A stretch of 64,000 bases of DNA from assembly GCF_018139645.1 (NCBI RefSeq), contig NZ_JAGSPM010000007.1, positions 124,001 through 188,000 on the forward strand. Direction: 5' to 3'. Numbering within the stretch: position 1 is the stretch's first letter; each line of letters starts with the position of its first letter. The position numbers and the translations under genes are program-made. The notes under the pieces were generated by a model that did no database searches, had not been told where the DNA came from, and worked only from the letters and a program-made list of their open reading frames with translations. The DNA comes from Affinundibacterium baiyunense (GTDB lineage Bacteria; Pseudomonadota; Gammaproteobacteria; Burkholderiales; Burkholderiaceae_D). Positions 18,444 to 25,919 of the stretch are shown in pieces.

Positions 18444-20347
18444 AACAAGTAAAACCGTCAGTCGTTCATTTTCATGCAAGTGGTCCTTTGGTTGCGTTGG
18501 TTGGGAACCCTAACTGCGGTAAGACCGCACTGTTCAATTTACTAACTGATAGTAAGCAAAAGGTGGCGAACTATGCGGGCGTCACCGTCGAGAGAAAAGA
18601 AGGGCGATTTAAGACAGCAACTGATAAAACCATACGAGTATTAGATTTGCCAGGTACTTATAGTTTGCATCCGCGCTCGCCAGATGAACGGGTGACACAT
18701 GATGTTTTATATGGAAATGCTGTTGGTGAAAAGCGTCCGGATTATGTTGTGTGTGTGGTCGATGCGACCAATTTACGACGTAGCCTTCGTTTAGTGATAG
18801 CCGTACAGCGACTTGGTATTCCCTGCATGGTCGCGTTGAATATGACCGATATGGCGGAGCAACGCGGTGTTCATGTCGACGAGCAAGCTTTAGCGCGTGA
18901 GCTGGGCGTTCCAGTGGTTCGCACTGTCGGGGTTCGGCAGGGCGGTGAAGCTGAACTGAGAGCGATGTTAGAAAATGTGGGCACCTTGAATCAAGTTAGT
19001 GTTGGCGCGCATTTGAGTGACGCCGATCCCGCAGTGCAATCGCATACCGATCTTGACCATGAGCGTGTGAGACAGATTTTAGCTAAGCTGGGTTTGGATG
19101 ACATTATTCCGCACATCGTTAGCGACAAAATTGATCGAGTGGTATTGCATCCGGTTGTTGGGCCATCCCTATTGGCGCTAATTTTGTTTTTGGTGTTCCA
19201 GGCAGTGTTTGCATGGGCAAATGTCCCGATGGACATGATCAAAGATGGTACCGAATGGCTTGGCGAGACAGTTACGGGATTGCTGCCCGAAGGATGGCTG
19301 CAAAGCTTAATTGTGAATGGAATTATCGCTGGTGCGGGCGGGGTCGTGGTTTTCTTACCGCAGATTTTAATTTTATTCTTCTTCATTTTAATTCTGGAAG
19401 AGTCAGGTTATTTGCCTCGTGCAGCATTTTTGCTAGACCGATTGATGGGTGGTGTGGGTTTGTCTGGACGCTCTTTTATTCCGCTGCTATCAAGTTTTGC
19501 CTGTGCAATTCCAGGGATTATGGCGGCTCGTACGATTGCTAATCCCCGTGATCGTATGGTAACTATTTTGATTGCGCCATTAATGACTTGTTCTGCGCGT
19601 TTGCCGGTGTATGCTTTGCTGATTGGCGCTTTTATTCCACAGCGCGAGGTGTGGGGATTTTTGGAGCTACAAGGTTTGGTCTTATTTGCGTTGTACGCAG
19701 CGGGAATTATTGGTGCTCTCGCTGTTGCTTGGGTTCTCAAACGGTTCACCGCCAAAAGTCAGATTCGTACTTTAATGATGGAATTACCTAGTTATCATTT
19801 GCCGACCATCAGAAATGTGTTAACCGGTCTCAAACAAAGAGTTGTGATCTTTATGAGTCGAGTTGGCGGGATCATCATGATCATGACCATCGCATTATGG
19901 TTCCTCGCAAGCTATCCCGGTGCTCCAGAAGGTGCGACAGGGGCTGCGATTGAATATAGTTTTGCTGGCTATATCGGCAAAGCATTAGCCGTGGTATTTG
20001 AACCGATTGGTTTTAACTGGCAAATTAGTATCGCCTTGGTGCCTGGTATGGCTGCCCGTGAAGTTGCTGTCAGCGCCTTGGGAACAGTTTATGCACTTGC
20101 CGCGTCGAATAGTGACACCGCTGAAGCTTTAGCGCCCTTGATCGCACAACAATGGAGTTTGGCAACTGCATTGTCATTATTGGCTTGGTACGTATTTGCA
20201 CCGCAATGCCTTTCAACTTTAGCGACAGTCAAGCGCGAGACAGGTGGTTGGAAAATGCCTGTGATTATGCTGACATATTTATTTGGCTTGGCTTATTTAG
20301 CGTCATTTATAACCTACAGAGTGGCGCTTGCTTGCGGATTGGGTTGA
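18440..20347 (+). CDS. feoB: Ferrous iron transporter FeoB
   Basis: A 635 aa Fe(II) permease of the inner membrane with a cytoplasmic G domain: G1 GNPNCGKT (22-29), G3 DLPG (69-72), G4 NMTD (134-137). The membrane part has about eight helices in two Gate-type repeats (GRSFIPLLSSFACAIPGIMAART and VPGMAAREVAVSALGTVYA). No separate feoC is seen. It is the last host gene before the prophage and is followed by hairpins at 20357-20396. Confidence 0.94.
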   Translation: MKQVKPSVVHFHASGPLVALVGNPNCGKTALFNLLTDSKQKVANYAGVTVERKEGRFKTATDKTIRVLDLPGTYSLHPRSPDERVTHDVLYGNAVGEKRPDYVVCVVDATNLRRSLRLVIAVQRLGIPCMVALNMTDMAEQRGVHVDEQALARELGVPVVRTVGVRQGGEAELRAMLENVGTLNQVSVGAHLSDADPAVQSHTDLDHERVRQILAKLGLDDIIPHIVSDKIDRVVLHPVVGPSLLALILFLVFQAVFAWANVPMDMIKDGTEWLGETVTGLLPEGWLQSLIVNGIIAGAGGVVVFLPQILILFFFILILEESGYLPRAAFLLDRLMGGVGLSGRSFIPLLSSFACAIPGIMAARTIANPRDRMVTILIAPLMTCSARLPVYALLIGAFIPQREVWGFLELQGLVLFALYAAGIIGALAVAWVLKRFTAKSQIRTLMMELPSYHLPTIRNVLTGLKQRVVIFMSRVGGIIMIMTIALWFLASYPGAPEGATGAAIEYSFAGYIGKALAVVFEPIGFNWQISIALVPGMAAREVAVSALGTVYALAASNSDTAEALAPLIAQQWSLATALSLLAWYVFAPQCLSTLATVKRETGGWKMPVIMLTYLFGLAYLASFITYRVALACGLG

Positions 20348-20356
20348 GTAAGTTAA

Positions 20357-20396
20357 ACGCTCGTATTTGAGGGTTCATAATTCGAGCGTAGTTTTC
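20357..20396 (+). terminator. Probable feoB terminator
   Basis: ACGCTCG (20357-20363) pairs with CGAGCGT (20383-20389), followed by AGTTTTC. A second stem, TTCGAGG (20394-20400) with CCTCGAA (20416-20422), follows directly. Both are weak in U content. Confidence 0.5.
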
Positions 20397-20502
20397 GAGG
20401 GTGCTCTTACTTCATCCTCGAATTGCATTTTGTGAGTTCTCTTTTTGTTATTAAGGCGTTTGTAAACGCTAAATTTAGACCTTGATTTTTGAGACTAGAA
20501 AT

Positions 20503-20535
20503 AAAAATGGCTACCGAGAGGGTAGCCATTTTTAT
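20503..20535 (-). terminator. Terminator, originally of ssrA, stranded by the prophage
   Basis: A perfect 13-bp stem, AAAAATGGCTACC (20503-20515) and GGTAGCCATTTTT (20521-20533), ends in a T-run on the minus strand (AATAAAAATGG... read in reverse). It lies 7 bases beyond attL. Before integration it would have followed the tmRNA CCA end directly, so it fits the ssrA terminator. Confidence 0.75.
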
Positions 20536-20541
20536 TTATTC

Positions 20542-20571
20542 TGGTGGAGTCGGCGGGAATCGAACCCGCGT
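20542..20571. other. attL: 30-bp duplicate of the tmRNA 3' end
   Basis: The 30 bases are identical to 62659-62688, the T-arm and acceptor end of tmRNA. Beyond 20571 the sequence diverges from ssrA and becomes phage DNA, with the integrase stop 28 bases away. This is the distal junction of an integration into the 3' end of ssrA. Confidence 0.9.
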
Positions 20572-20598
20572 TCATGTCGTCTTAAAACCTTTGATTGA

Positions 20599-21807
20599 CT
20601 AGCTTTTAGCTTTCTTGGGTTTGCTTGTGGGCGAAATTTGGGCGAAAAATTCAGAAAGTTTGAGATTGCTGTTTTCGGCTCCGTGATTTTCAACCGGTTC
20701 GATTCCTTGCTCAATCCATCGTCCATAGTTGCGGGTAATCATTTCAGTGTCGCGGTGCCCCATCTGCTTTGCAACGTAAAGTGGATTGCTTCCGGTGCTT
20801 AATAACGTACTGGCGAACGTGTGCCGTGTCTGGTACGGGTTTCGGTACCGGACTCCGGCGTTTCTCAAAATAATCATCCAGCGTTTTTTCAGCGGATCAT
20901 CACTAGCCCATGGCAATCCATAGCGCGGATCATGAAACACAAACTTACCTTGCAATTGCGTAAACTCTTTCTGAGCGACTAGGGCATCATGCGCGGCTTG
21001 CAGCATGTTTATTTGCCTTGCTCCAGCAAGTGTCTTGGTTTCATCCTTAATTATTCCTTCGACCATTGCACGACGCACTTGTATTTTTGCTCCAATCCAA
21101 TCGATCGATTTCCAATCCAGCGCGATAAATTCTGATGTTCTCATTCCAGTGGCGAAGGCAAACTGCCACAAATTGCGTTCTTGCCCTGTGCACGCGCCAA
21201 GAATTGCAGTGATTTCATCGAAAGAAAACGGGTCAACGATATAAGCACTTTTGCGCTGTTCTCGCGGAATGATCTTGTCTAACTTCACGCGCTCAAGCGG
21301 GTTTGAAGGTATCAAGTCATCATTAACTGCTTGCTCTAGTGCGTTGCGCAATGGCGTGATGATGTTGCGAATCGTCTTAATCTTGCAATCAAGCGTTGCG
21401 ATCCAAGCGCGAATGGCTGGCGGTGTTAGATCGACCAAAAGCGTTTTATCCCACTGTTTTTCCAGGTGCGAGTGATATACCTGCTTATAGCCTCTGGTGG
21501 TACTTGGCGAGAGAGTCTTTTCGGCGATTCTCAGTTGCTCTCGCAGTAATTCACCAATAGTCACCCGCGATGGCACGTTTCCAAATTTCGCTGCATTGTT
21601 TGAGCCTGGGAAGTAGTCGATATACCGGAAAGTATTTTTCTCGATCGCATTCAGAATCTCGCCACGCAATCGAACAGCATAGTTTATGTTCGCTTTTGTG
21701 TGCGCAAGCTTTAACGACTCTCTGCACTCCATGCCGCGATACATAAACTTGATGCGGATTGATTCACTGTTGACTCCCTTGCGCAGCTCGATTCCCTTGT
21801 GATCCAT
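20599..21807 (-). CDS. int: Tyrosine integrase
   Basis: A 402 aa phage integrase. An N-terminal arm-binding domain of the DUF3596 type (residues about 5-70) is followed by a core-binding SAM-like region and the catalytic domain: R223 (GMRTSEF), K258, R328 and H329 in QTRHTFAS, H351 in MGHRD, and nucleophile Y361 in TRNYGRW. It would integrate the phage at the tmRNA gene. The last codons contain two 11-bp GGGCGAAA repeats that also occur at the right prophage end. The start overlaps the excisionase-like gene by 44 bases. Confidence 0.94.
   Translation of the reverse strand: MDHKGIELRKGVNSESIRIKFMYRGMECRESLKLAHTKANINYAVRLRGEILNAIEKNTFRYIDYFPGSNNAAKFGNVPSRVTIGELLREQLRIAEKTLSPSTTRGYKQVYHSHLEKQWDKTLLVDLTPPAIRAWIATLDCKIKTIRNIITPLRNALEQAVNDDLIPSNPLERVKLDKIIPREQRKSAYIVDPFSFDEITAILGACTGQERNLWQFAFATGMRTSEFIALDWKSIDWIGAKIQVRRAMVEGIIKDETKTLAGARQINMLQAAHDALVAQKEFTQLQGKFVFHDPRYGLPWASDDPLKKRWMIILRNAGVRYRNPYQTRHTFASTLLSTGSNPLYVAKQMGHRDTEMITRNYGRWIEQGIEPVENHGAENSNLKLSEFFAQISPTSKPKKAKS
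20628..20648. repeat. Left copy of tandem GGGCGAAA element flanking att
   Basis: A 21-base block made of two TGGGCGAAA units 11 bp apart, inside the 3' end of int and 57 bases from attL. An identical block is at 62549-62569, 90 bases from attR. In the circular phage the two blocks would flank the att core. Confidence 0.6.
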
Positions 21808-21985
21808 GATTTTCTATCCGTTCTTCGACTTTTCGTAGGTTGACCCAGATATGGCCTTCATAAATTTTTGTCTCGACCCCATCTAGCCATTTTCCAACTT
21901 TTCGGCGGTTTCGGACAGATTCTTTGGTATCGCCTGATAGTTCAATGTACTTTTCGAGCTTAACCCATGTAAGTGGGTGATTCAT
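21764..21985 (-). CDS. Excisionase-like small DNA-binding protein
   Basis: 73 aa. The pattern WVKLEKYIELSGDTKESVRNRRKVGKWLDGVETKI resembles the winged-helix excisionases that sit next to tyrosine integrases, with the start overlapping int. It would bend DNA and direct excision. The C-terminal tail is polar and probably unstructured. Assignment rests on position and pattern. Confidence 0.6.
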   Translation of the reverse strand: MNHPLTWVKLEKYIELSGDTKESVRNRRKVGKWLDGVETKIYEGHIWVNLRKVEERIENHGSQGNRAAQGSQQ

Positions 21986-22221
21986 GGCTTTATCTCCGGA
22001 TCTACATATTTTTCAACTAGAGCGTATTCGCCCATGCTTGTCATTCGACATTTGTCAGAATTGATGCGAGTCATATTTTTCTGCAATTCAAGTCTGTCTG
22101 AATCTGGCATTTCGTTTAAAGCATGCCAGTTTGCATCATGAAGGCACGATCGGCATTTATCGTGCGTATATCCAAGACAGTAGGTTTTCATTTCTTGATA
22201 CACTGGTTTTATTTCACTCAT
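21982..22221 (-). CDS. Hypothetical early phage protein
   Basis: 79 aa, stop overlapping the excisionase-like start (ATGA). It contains CLGYTHDKCRSCLHDANWHAL, with three closely spaced cysteines and a histidine that could bind a metal, plus a fourth cysteine at DKCRMTS. No family recognised. Part of a run of overlapping minus-strand genes from the early promoter. Confidence 0.6.
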   Translation of the reverse strand: MSEIKPVYQEMKTYCLGYTHDKCRSCLHDANWHALNEMPDSDRLELQKNMTRINSDKCRMTSMGEYALVEKYVDPEIKP

Positions 22222-22411
22222 GACTAAATCCCTTCCAATAATCTTTCAAGTTGCGAAGCGGCACAGCGTATTGGTCAAAACCTTGTCTGCAATGCTTCCC
22301 CGCCCATACTCGGCTGTCATGTTTTAAAAAATCAATCAGGTAGCCTGAGTGCTTTCCGACATACCATCCCTCGCGCTGATTGCGGCTCTTTAGTGTGCGT
22401 GTGTTAGTCAT
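22214..22411 (-). CDS. Hypothetical small early phage protein
   Basis: 65 aa, basic, rich in aromatic residues (GWYVGKHSGYLIDFL and DQYAVPLRNLKDYW). It overlaps both neighbours by a few bases, which supports translation in the polycistronic early message. No domain recognised. Confidence 0.55.
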   Translation of the reverse strand: MTNTRTLKSRNQREGWYVGKHSGYLIDFLKHDSRVWAGKHCRQGFDQYAVPLRNLKDYWKGFSHE

Positions 22412-22668
22412 GATTGACCTTGCAAAAGTGCTGTATCAACTGATTTTCGGCTGTCCAAGTTAAGCGTCTCACTGCGACCAAAGCATGTAATGCCGTCTGT
22501 AAAACCTGCTGAAATTGGCTTTGCATACTCGCGCCGCCAATTCCTGCCGCCTGTCTTAATGTAAGAGAGAACTTCGGCAAATTCATTGTGGTCAATGTTG
22601 GTCGGGAAAATGTAGATTTCTTCTGGGTTGTCGCCGCGTTTGACGACTACATATTTCATCTTGCTCAC
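22408..22668 (-). CDS. Hypothetical early phage protein
   Basis: 86 aa beginning MSKMKYVVVKRGDNPEEIYIFP, a beta-rich start, with HNEFAEVL helix and a polar C-terminus. Overlaps the next gene by four bases (ATGA). An overlapping 63-residue frame at 22404-22595 is judged a shadow. No function recognised. Confidence 0.55.
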   Translation of the reverse strand: MSKMKYVVVKRGDNPEEIYIFPTNIDHNEFAEVLSYIKTGGRNWRREYAKPISAGFTDGITCFGRSETLNLDSRKSVDTALLQGQS

Positions 22669-22994
22669 TTGTCGCCTCCCTCTGGTGCTGGCGGTTTGAA
22701 CTGTTCGGGATTTCCTAATAGTTCGCTTGAAAGTTTTCTGGCATCAACAGCCCACTCTCGCATAAGTCCATGCCCGTGGCTATGAGCAATCTCTAGTCTT
22801 GCTATTGCCCTAGTAACTAGCTCTAAAAGTTCGGGTGCTGCACACATCAATTTTGCGTTTGCTTGACACTCGGAATCACTTTTTTGTGTAGCCATTACTC
22901 CTTCAAACGTGTTTCCGATTCTTTGCCCAAACTTATCGTAAATTGTGCATTTGTCTTTGCCTCCAACATGCCAAGGTGCTTTTGTGTTATTCAT
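22665..22994 (-). CDS. Phage protein with NAKLMCAAPELLE motif
   Basis: 109 aa. The beginning APWHVGGKDKCTIYDKFGQRIGN and the block ANAKLMCAAPELLELVTRAIARLE are widespread in accessory proteins of temperate phages, whose function is unknown. The C-terminus, KPPAPEGGDK, resembles that of its upstream neighbour (LPPAPEGDKDE), pointing to exchange between accessory genes. Confidence 0.65.
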   Translation of the reverse strand: MNNTKAPWHVGGKDKCTIYDKFGQRIGNTFEGVMATQKSDSECQANAKLMCAAPELLELVTRAIARLEIAHSHGHGLMREWAVDARKLSSELLGNPEQFKPPAPEGGDK

Positions 22995-23925
22995 CTTTAT
23001 CTCCCTCTGGTGCTGGTGGTAGTGCCGACTCTATTTCTTTAGCCCATACTTTATGAATAAATTTACCTTTATATTCGTCGGCTTCTGGAATATACGTTTT
23101 CAACTCCTTTGCGATCCGCTTTAGAGCTGATATGTCGGGCAATTGTGACTCTTGCTGTGATGCATAAAGCGGTATTGCGCCTTCTGGCAATGGGTTGTTG
23201 TACTTGGTGAAGTAGATTGCATAGGCTAACTCTGTGCCGTCTTTTGTCGGCACGTCATACGCATAAGGCTCTTCTTCCTTCGTGCAGAATTGACATTCCC
23301 CAAGATATTCGCCTGTCGGTGAATGAATGTATGTTTGCCCGTCGCATTCTTTGCAGCCTTGCTTGCTCTCTTGCTGTGCCTGTGATTGCATGCCAAACTC
23401 AGCAAATATTTCAGCACTTAGAATTGGGTGTGTTTCTTTGCAATCTTCCGCATATCCGCGCATCGCTGCTGGCGCATGTTTATCATGGTCAAGATCAAGA
23501 ACCCAATATCTGCAACCGTGATGCTTTCCACCTTTTGCGCTACTACCGTCCACACGCTCAACATGGAATTTGCTGAACATACCTTGCTGCTCGGCTGGCT
23601 TTGTCAAATCGCGTGGCGGGAATGCTGGCTGCTGTGCCTGTGATTGCATGGCAGCGTAAAGCGGGACAATCTCCAAGTCGCAGCTTTTACGAACAACTTT
23701 TTCATCTAATTCAGACATGCGCGTAAATTCCAATGAATCGCGCACAACTTCACCATTCGCTGATGCAATTACTCGGTAGGCTGTTGGCTGCTGTGCCTGT
23801 GATGCTAGGGCTGCTTGGTAGCCAGCGTTAAAAACGCGCTCAGTCATATTGCAGCCATCTGGAAACTTTTCATCGTTTGCCATGAATGCTTCAAACGCTT
23901 TCTGTATCGCTTCTTTGTTATTCAT
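22987..23925 (-). CDS. Modular accessory protein with repeated SQAQQP linkers
   Basis: 312 aa. Short unrelated segments are joined by near-identical linkers (ASQAQQP near residue 42; MQSQAQQP near 94; MQSQAQQE near 180; ASQQES near 255). One segment has CKECDGQTYIHSPTGEYLGECQFC, a four-cysteine zinc-ribbon-like site. The first 45 residues (EAFMANDEKFPDGCNMTERVFNAGYQAALAS) match the opening seen in many phage accessory proteins. It looks assembled by recombination at the linkers. Function unknown. Confidence 0.6.
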   Translation of the reverse strand: MNNKEAIQKAFEAFMANDEKFPDGCNMTERVFNAGYQAALASQAQQPTAYRVIASANGEVVRDSLEFTRMSELDEKVVRKSCDLEIVPLYAAMQSQAQQPAFPPRDLTKPAEQQGMFSKFHVERVDGSSAKGGKHHGCRYWVLDLDHDKHAPAAMRGYAEDCKETHPILSAEIFAEFGMQSQAQQESKQGCKECDGQTYIHSPTGEYLGECQFCTKEEEPYAYDVPTKDGTELAYAIYFTKYNNPLPEGAIPLYASQQESQLPDISALKRIAKELKTYIPEADEYKGKFIHKVWAKEIESALPPAPEGDKDE

Positions 23926-24191
23926 TGCTGCTCCTTAATTGCTGCGTCAATTTGTTTATCAAGTAAATCTAAACTTGGACAATATGCGCCTAGCTTTACG
24001 TTTAATTTTGGCTTTACAACCACACACAAATTCGATTGATTACAATTTTGTGATCTAATCCACTGATACCGCGCTTGATCTTTTCTCGCCTCTGCTAGCT
24101 CTGCCTCTAGCTGTGCAATGCGAGACTGCAACTGTTCAACATCTGGCAAGTGCGGGTAAGTCGTGTCGCCCAAGAATAAGTTTTCACTCAC
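23922..24191 (-). CDS. Small phage protein with coiled coil
   Basis: 89 aa starting at GTG, which overlaps the upstream TGA as GTGA. A short coiled coil (VEQLQSRIAQLEAELAEARKD) is followed by ARYQWIRSQNCNQ and a LLDKQIDAAI tail, a layout common in temperate phages of Burkholderiales. Function unknown. Confidence 0.6.
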   Translation of the reverse strand: MSENLFLGDTTYPHLPDVEQLQSRIAQLEAELAEARKDQARYQWIRSQNCNQSNLCVVVKPKLNVKLGAYCPSLDLLDKQIDAAIKEQQ

Positions 24192-24343
24192 GCTTCCACC
24201 TCGATCTGATAAATAACCTGCACAACTGCATCAGTGCTTACGCCAAGCATTTTTGAAACTGCTGCGATACGTTCGGCATCGTTCTTATGAAGTCCGTAGA
24301 TGTCCTCATACGTTTCTTGGATTCTTTGTTTGCTTACGATCAT
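24188..24343 (-). CDS. 51-aa coupled early protein, HTH-like
   Basis: The gene fits exactly between its neighbours: its ATG (24343) overlaps the upstream stop as ATGA and its TGA overlaps the downstream GTG start as GTGA. The product is M-I-V-S-K-Q-R-I..., ending in IEVEA, with AERIAAVSKMLGVSTDAVVQV resembling a helix-turn-helix. A weak GCGAG precedes the start. The double overlap is strong support for translation; the function is unknown. Confidence 0.65.
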   Translation of the reverse strand: MIVSKQRIQETYEDIYGLHKNDAERIAAVSKMLGVSTDAVVQVIYQIEVEA

Positions 24344-24954
24344 TGTTCTACTCGCTTAAATTCTAAAACCCATACCCATGGATTTGCTTCCCATGACTCT
24401 GCGCCGTTGATGGATTCCCAAATATGCTTGAAGTGCTCGACTGGTGTTGCCGCATACTGATAGTTTGGAATCGCACCATGGCCGCCAATTGCTCCCTCTG
24501 ACATTGCGTCTTCCTCGCTGATGTCCTGCAGGCGCTCAACACGAACACCGGTGATTTCGAGCGTGATCCTGCTTGCCCAGCGTGGCATGTGGATTGATGT
24601 CCGAGTCTTTCCTTTAGTATTCCCATGAAAAGCGCCATGGGTAAGAACTTTTCCGTCTGCTTCGTACTTCACTGGCCAGCTAGCGAATGTCGAAGGTGCT
24701 TTGCTGTCTAGGCTGTCGTCGGTTCGCCATGTTTCGCGAACCCATAGTTGATCGCCAACTTGACCATAGGGGCATTCTTTGCCTGATTGCTTTAGCAATT
24801 GCGCAAGCACTTTCGCGTCGCCTTCCCAATCTATGATCTTGTTTTCTGAAACCGCTTGAGGTTGTGGCGTAATGATCCTACGCGTCTGAGTTTTGCTACC
24901 ATCAAGCAAAGCGCGCACCATCGGGGCACTGAATAGAATAGGGCGCTGTTTCAT
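24340..24954 (-). CDS. ASCH/PUA-like phage protein
   Basis: 204 aa. The start KQRPILFSAPMVRALLDGSKTQTRR, the middle GQVGDQLWVRETWRTD, and the end WESINGAESWEANPWVWVLEFKRVE are the hallmarks of a widespread temperate-phage family related to ASCH/PUA-like RNA-binding domains. The first segment resembles the family's beta strand plus TQTRR site. The role is not known. Overlaps rdgC by four bases. Confidence 0.75.
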   Translation of the reverse strand: MKQRPILFSAPMVRALLDGSKTQTRRIITPQPQAVSENKIIDWEGDAKVLAQLLKQSGKECPYGQVGDQLWVRETWRTDDSLDSKAPSTFASWPVKYEADGKVLTHGAFHGNTKGKTRTSIHMPRWASRITLEITGVRVERLQDISEEDAMSEGAIGGHGAIPNYQYAATPVEHFKHIWESINGAESWEANPWVWVLEFKRVEQ

Positions 24955-25886
24955 GCTGTCACCTTCGCAGTTTCATTAACCAAATCCATCTGATAATCCA
25001 GCTCGCCACCAAGCGAATAAACGATGTCGTCCAACATCTTGTTTAGCTCGGCTGTCATCAGCAAAAAGTCAGCATCGAAACGCTCTTGCTCATCTTGGAC
25101 GTCCTGTTTTGACTCTGCCAAAATATCCAATGGCTTGATACGCTTGATTACTAGGCTATCGGTCAAAATAAACGAGATACGATCATCCCAAGTCATAGCC
25201 AGTTTCGTGCATTGCTTGCCTGCTGCGATGTGGCGCTGTACATCGTCAGGATCGATAGAGTGACGAACGTAGCGAACCGTGGCTTTATCTTCGGTATGTG
25301 CTCGCAAATCGGCGTCTTGGTCAATCGTGAAACCTTTAGGTGCTTCGTTGCCAGCTAGCCAATCGGTCATTGCGGTTTGAGGTGCAGTCTTGGAGCGCAG
25401 CGACTCAATAGGGAACGTATCGATAGACTTGAGCAGGTGCTTAAGAATGTCATCTGCCTTGCTTTGGCTGCTTGTGTCCATCACTAGCCAGCCGTTAACC
25501 GGATCGATCCAGATTCCTACCGCGCTTTGAACTGTGAATGCACGCGGCAACAGTTCGTCAATAATGCGTTCCTTCAAATCCTTTTGGGCTTTGCGTCCTG
25601 GTCGGAATCCTTGCTGTTCTTCCAATTCATCGACGCGAGCTTTCAAGACTTGGCTAACCACTGATGACGGAAGCAATTTCTTCGCAGTCATGAACTTGAG
25701 CAAGAATTGATGATTGACGCAGTGTGCAAGCAAGCCTTTTTCAATCGGTGGCACAAAGCCAGAACTAGAATCATCAGACGATCCGCAGTCGGAAAACTGC
25801 ATGCGGGTCAAAAATGCGTGCAGGGCTTCTACCGTGATCGCGTAATTCTTTGGCAAGCGGAATACTGTTAGATTTTTGAACCACAT
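24951..25886 (-). CDS. rdgC: Recombination-associated protein RdgC, phage-borne
   Basis: 311 aa, full length for RdgC, a ring-shaped DNA-binding protein that restrains RecA. Seen: MWFKNLTVFRL start, GFVPP after an acidic linker, LLPRAF, WIDPVNGWLVMDT, and SIDTFPIESL in the expected order. It lies in the phage recombination block with the YqaJ exonuclease and RecT, so it probably tunes recombination of phage DNA (inference). Confidence 0.9.
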   Translation of the reverse strand: MWFKNLTVFRLPKNYAITVEALHAFLTRMQFSDCGSSDDSSSGFVPPIEKGLLAHCVNHQFLLKFMTAKKLLPSSVVSQVLKARVDELEEQQGFRPGRKAQKDLKERIIDELLPRAFTVQSAVGIWIDPVNGWLVMDTSSQSKADDILKHLLKSIDTFPIESLRSKTAPQTAMTDWLAGNEAPKGFTIDQDADLRAHTEDKATVRYVRHSIDPDDVQRHIAAGKQCTKLAMTWDDRISFILTDSLVIKRIKPLDILAESKQDVQDEQERFDADFLLMTAELNKMLDDIVYSLGGELDYQMDLVNETAKVTA

Positions 25887-25919
25887 GGTTTCTCTCTGAG
25901 TTTTGGTTAATGTTGGCTA

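Noticed and set aside
20542-20571. tRNA gene at attL
   Set aside because: Only the T-arm and acceptor end of tmRNA are present; the rest of an RNA gene is missing.
22404-22595. Frame overlapping the 86-aa early gene
   Set aside because: No ribosome site and no overlap-style coupling; the alternative frame fits the operon better.
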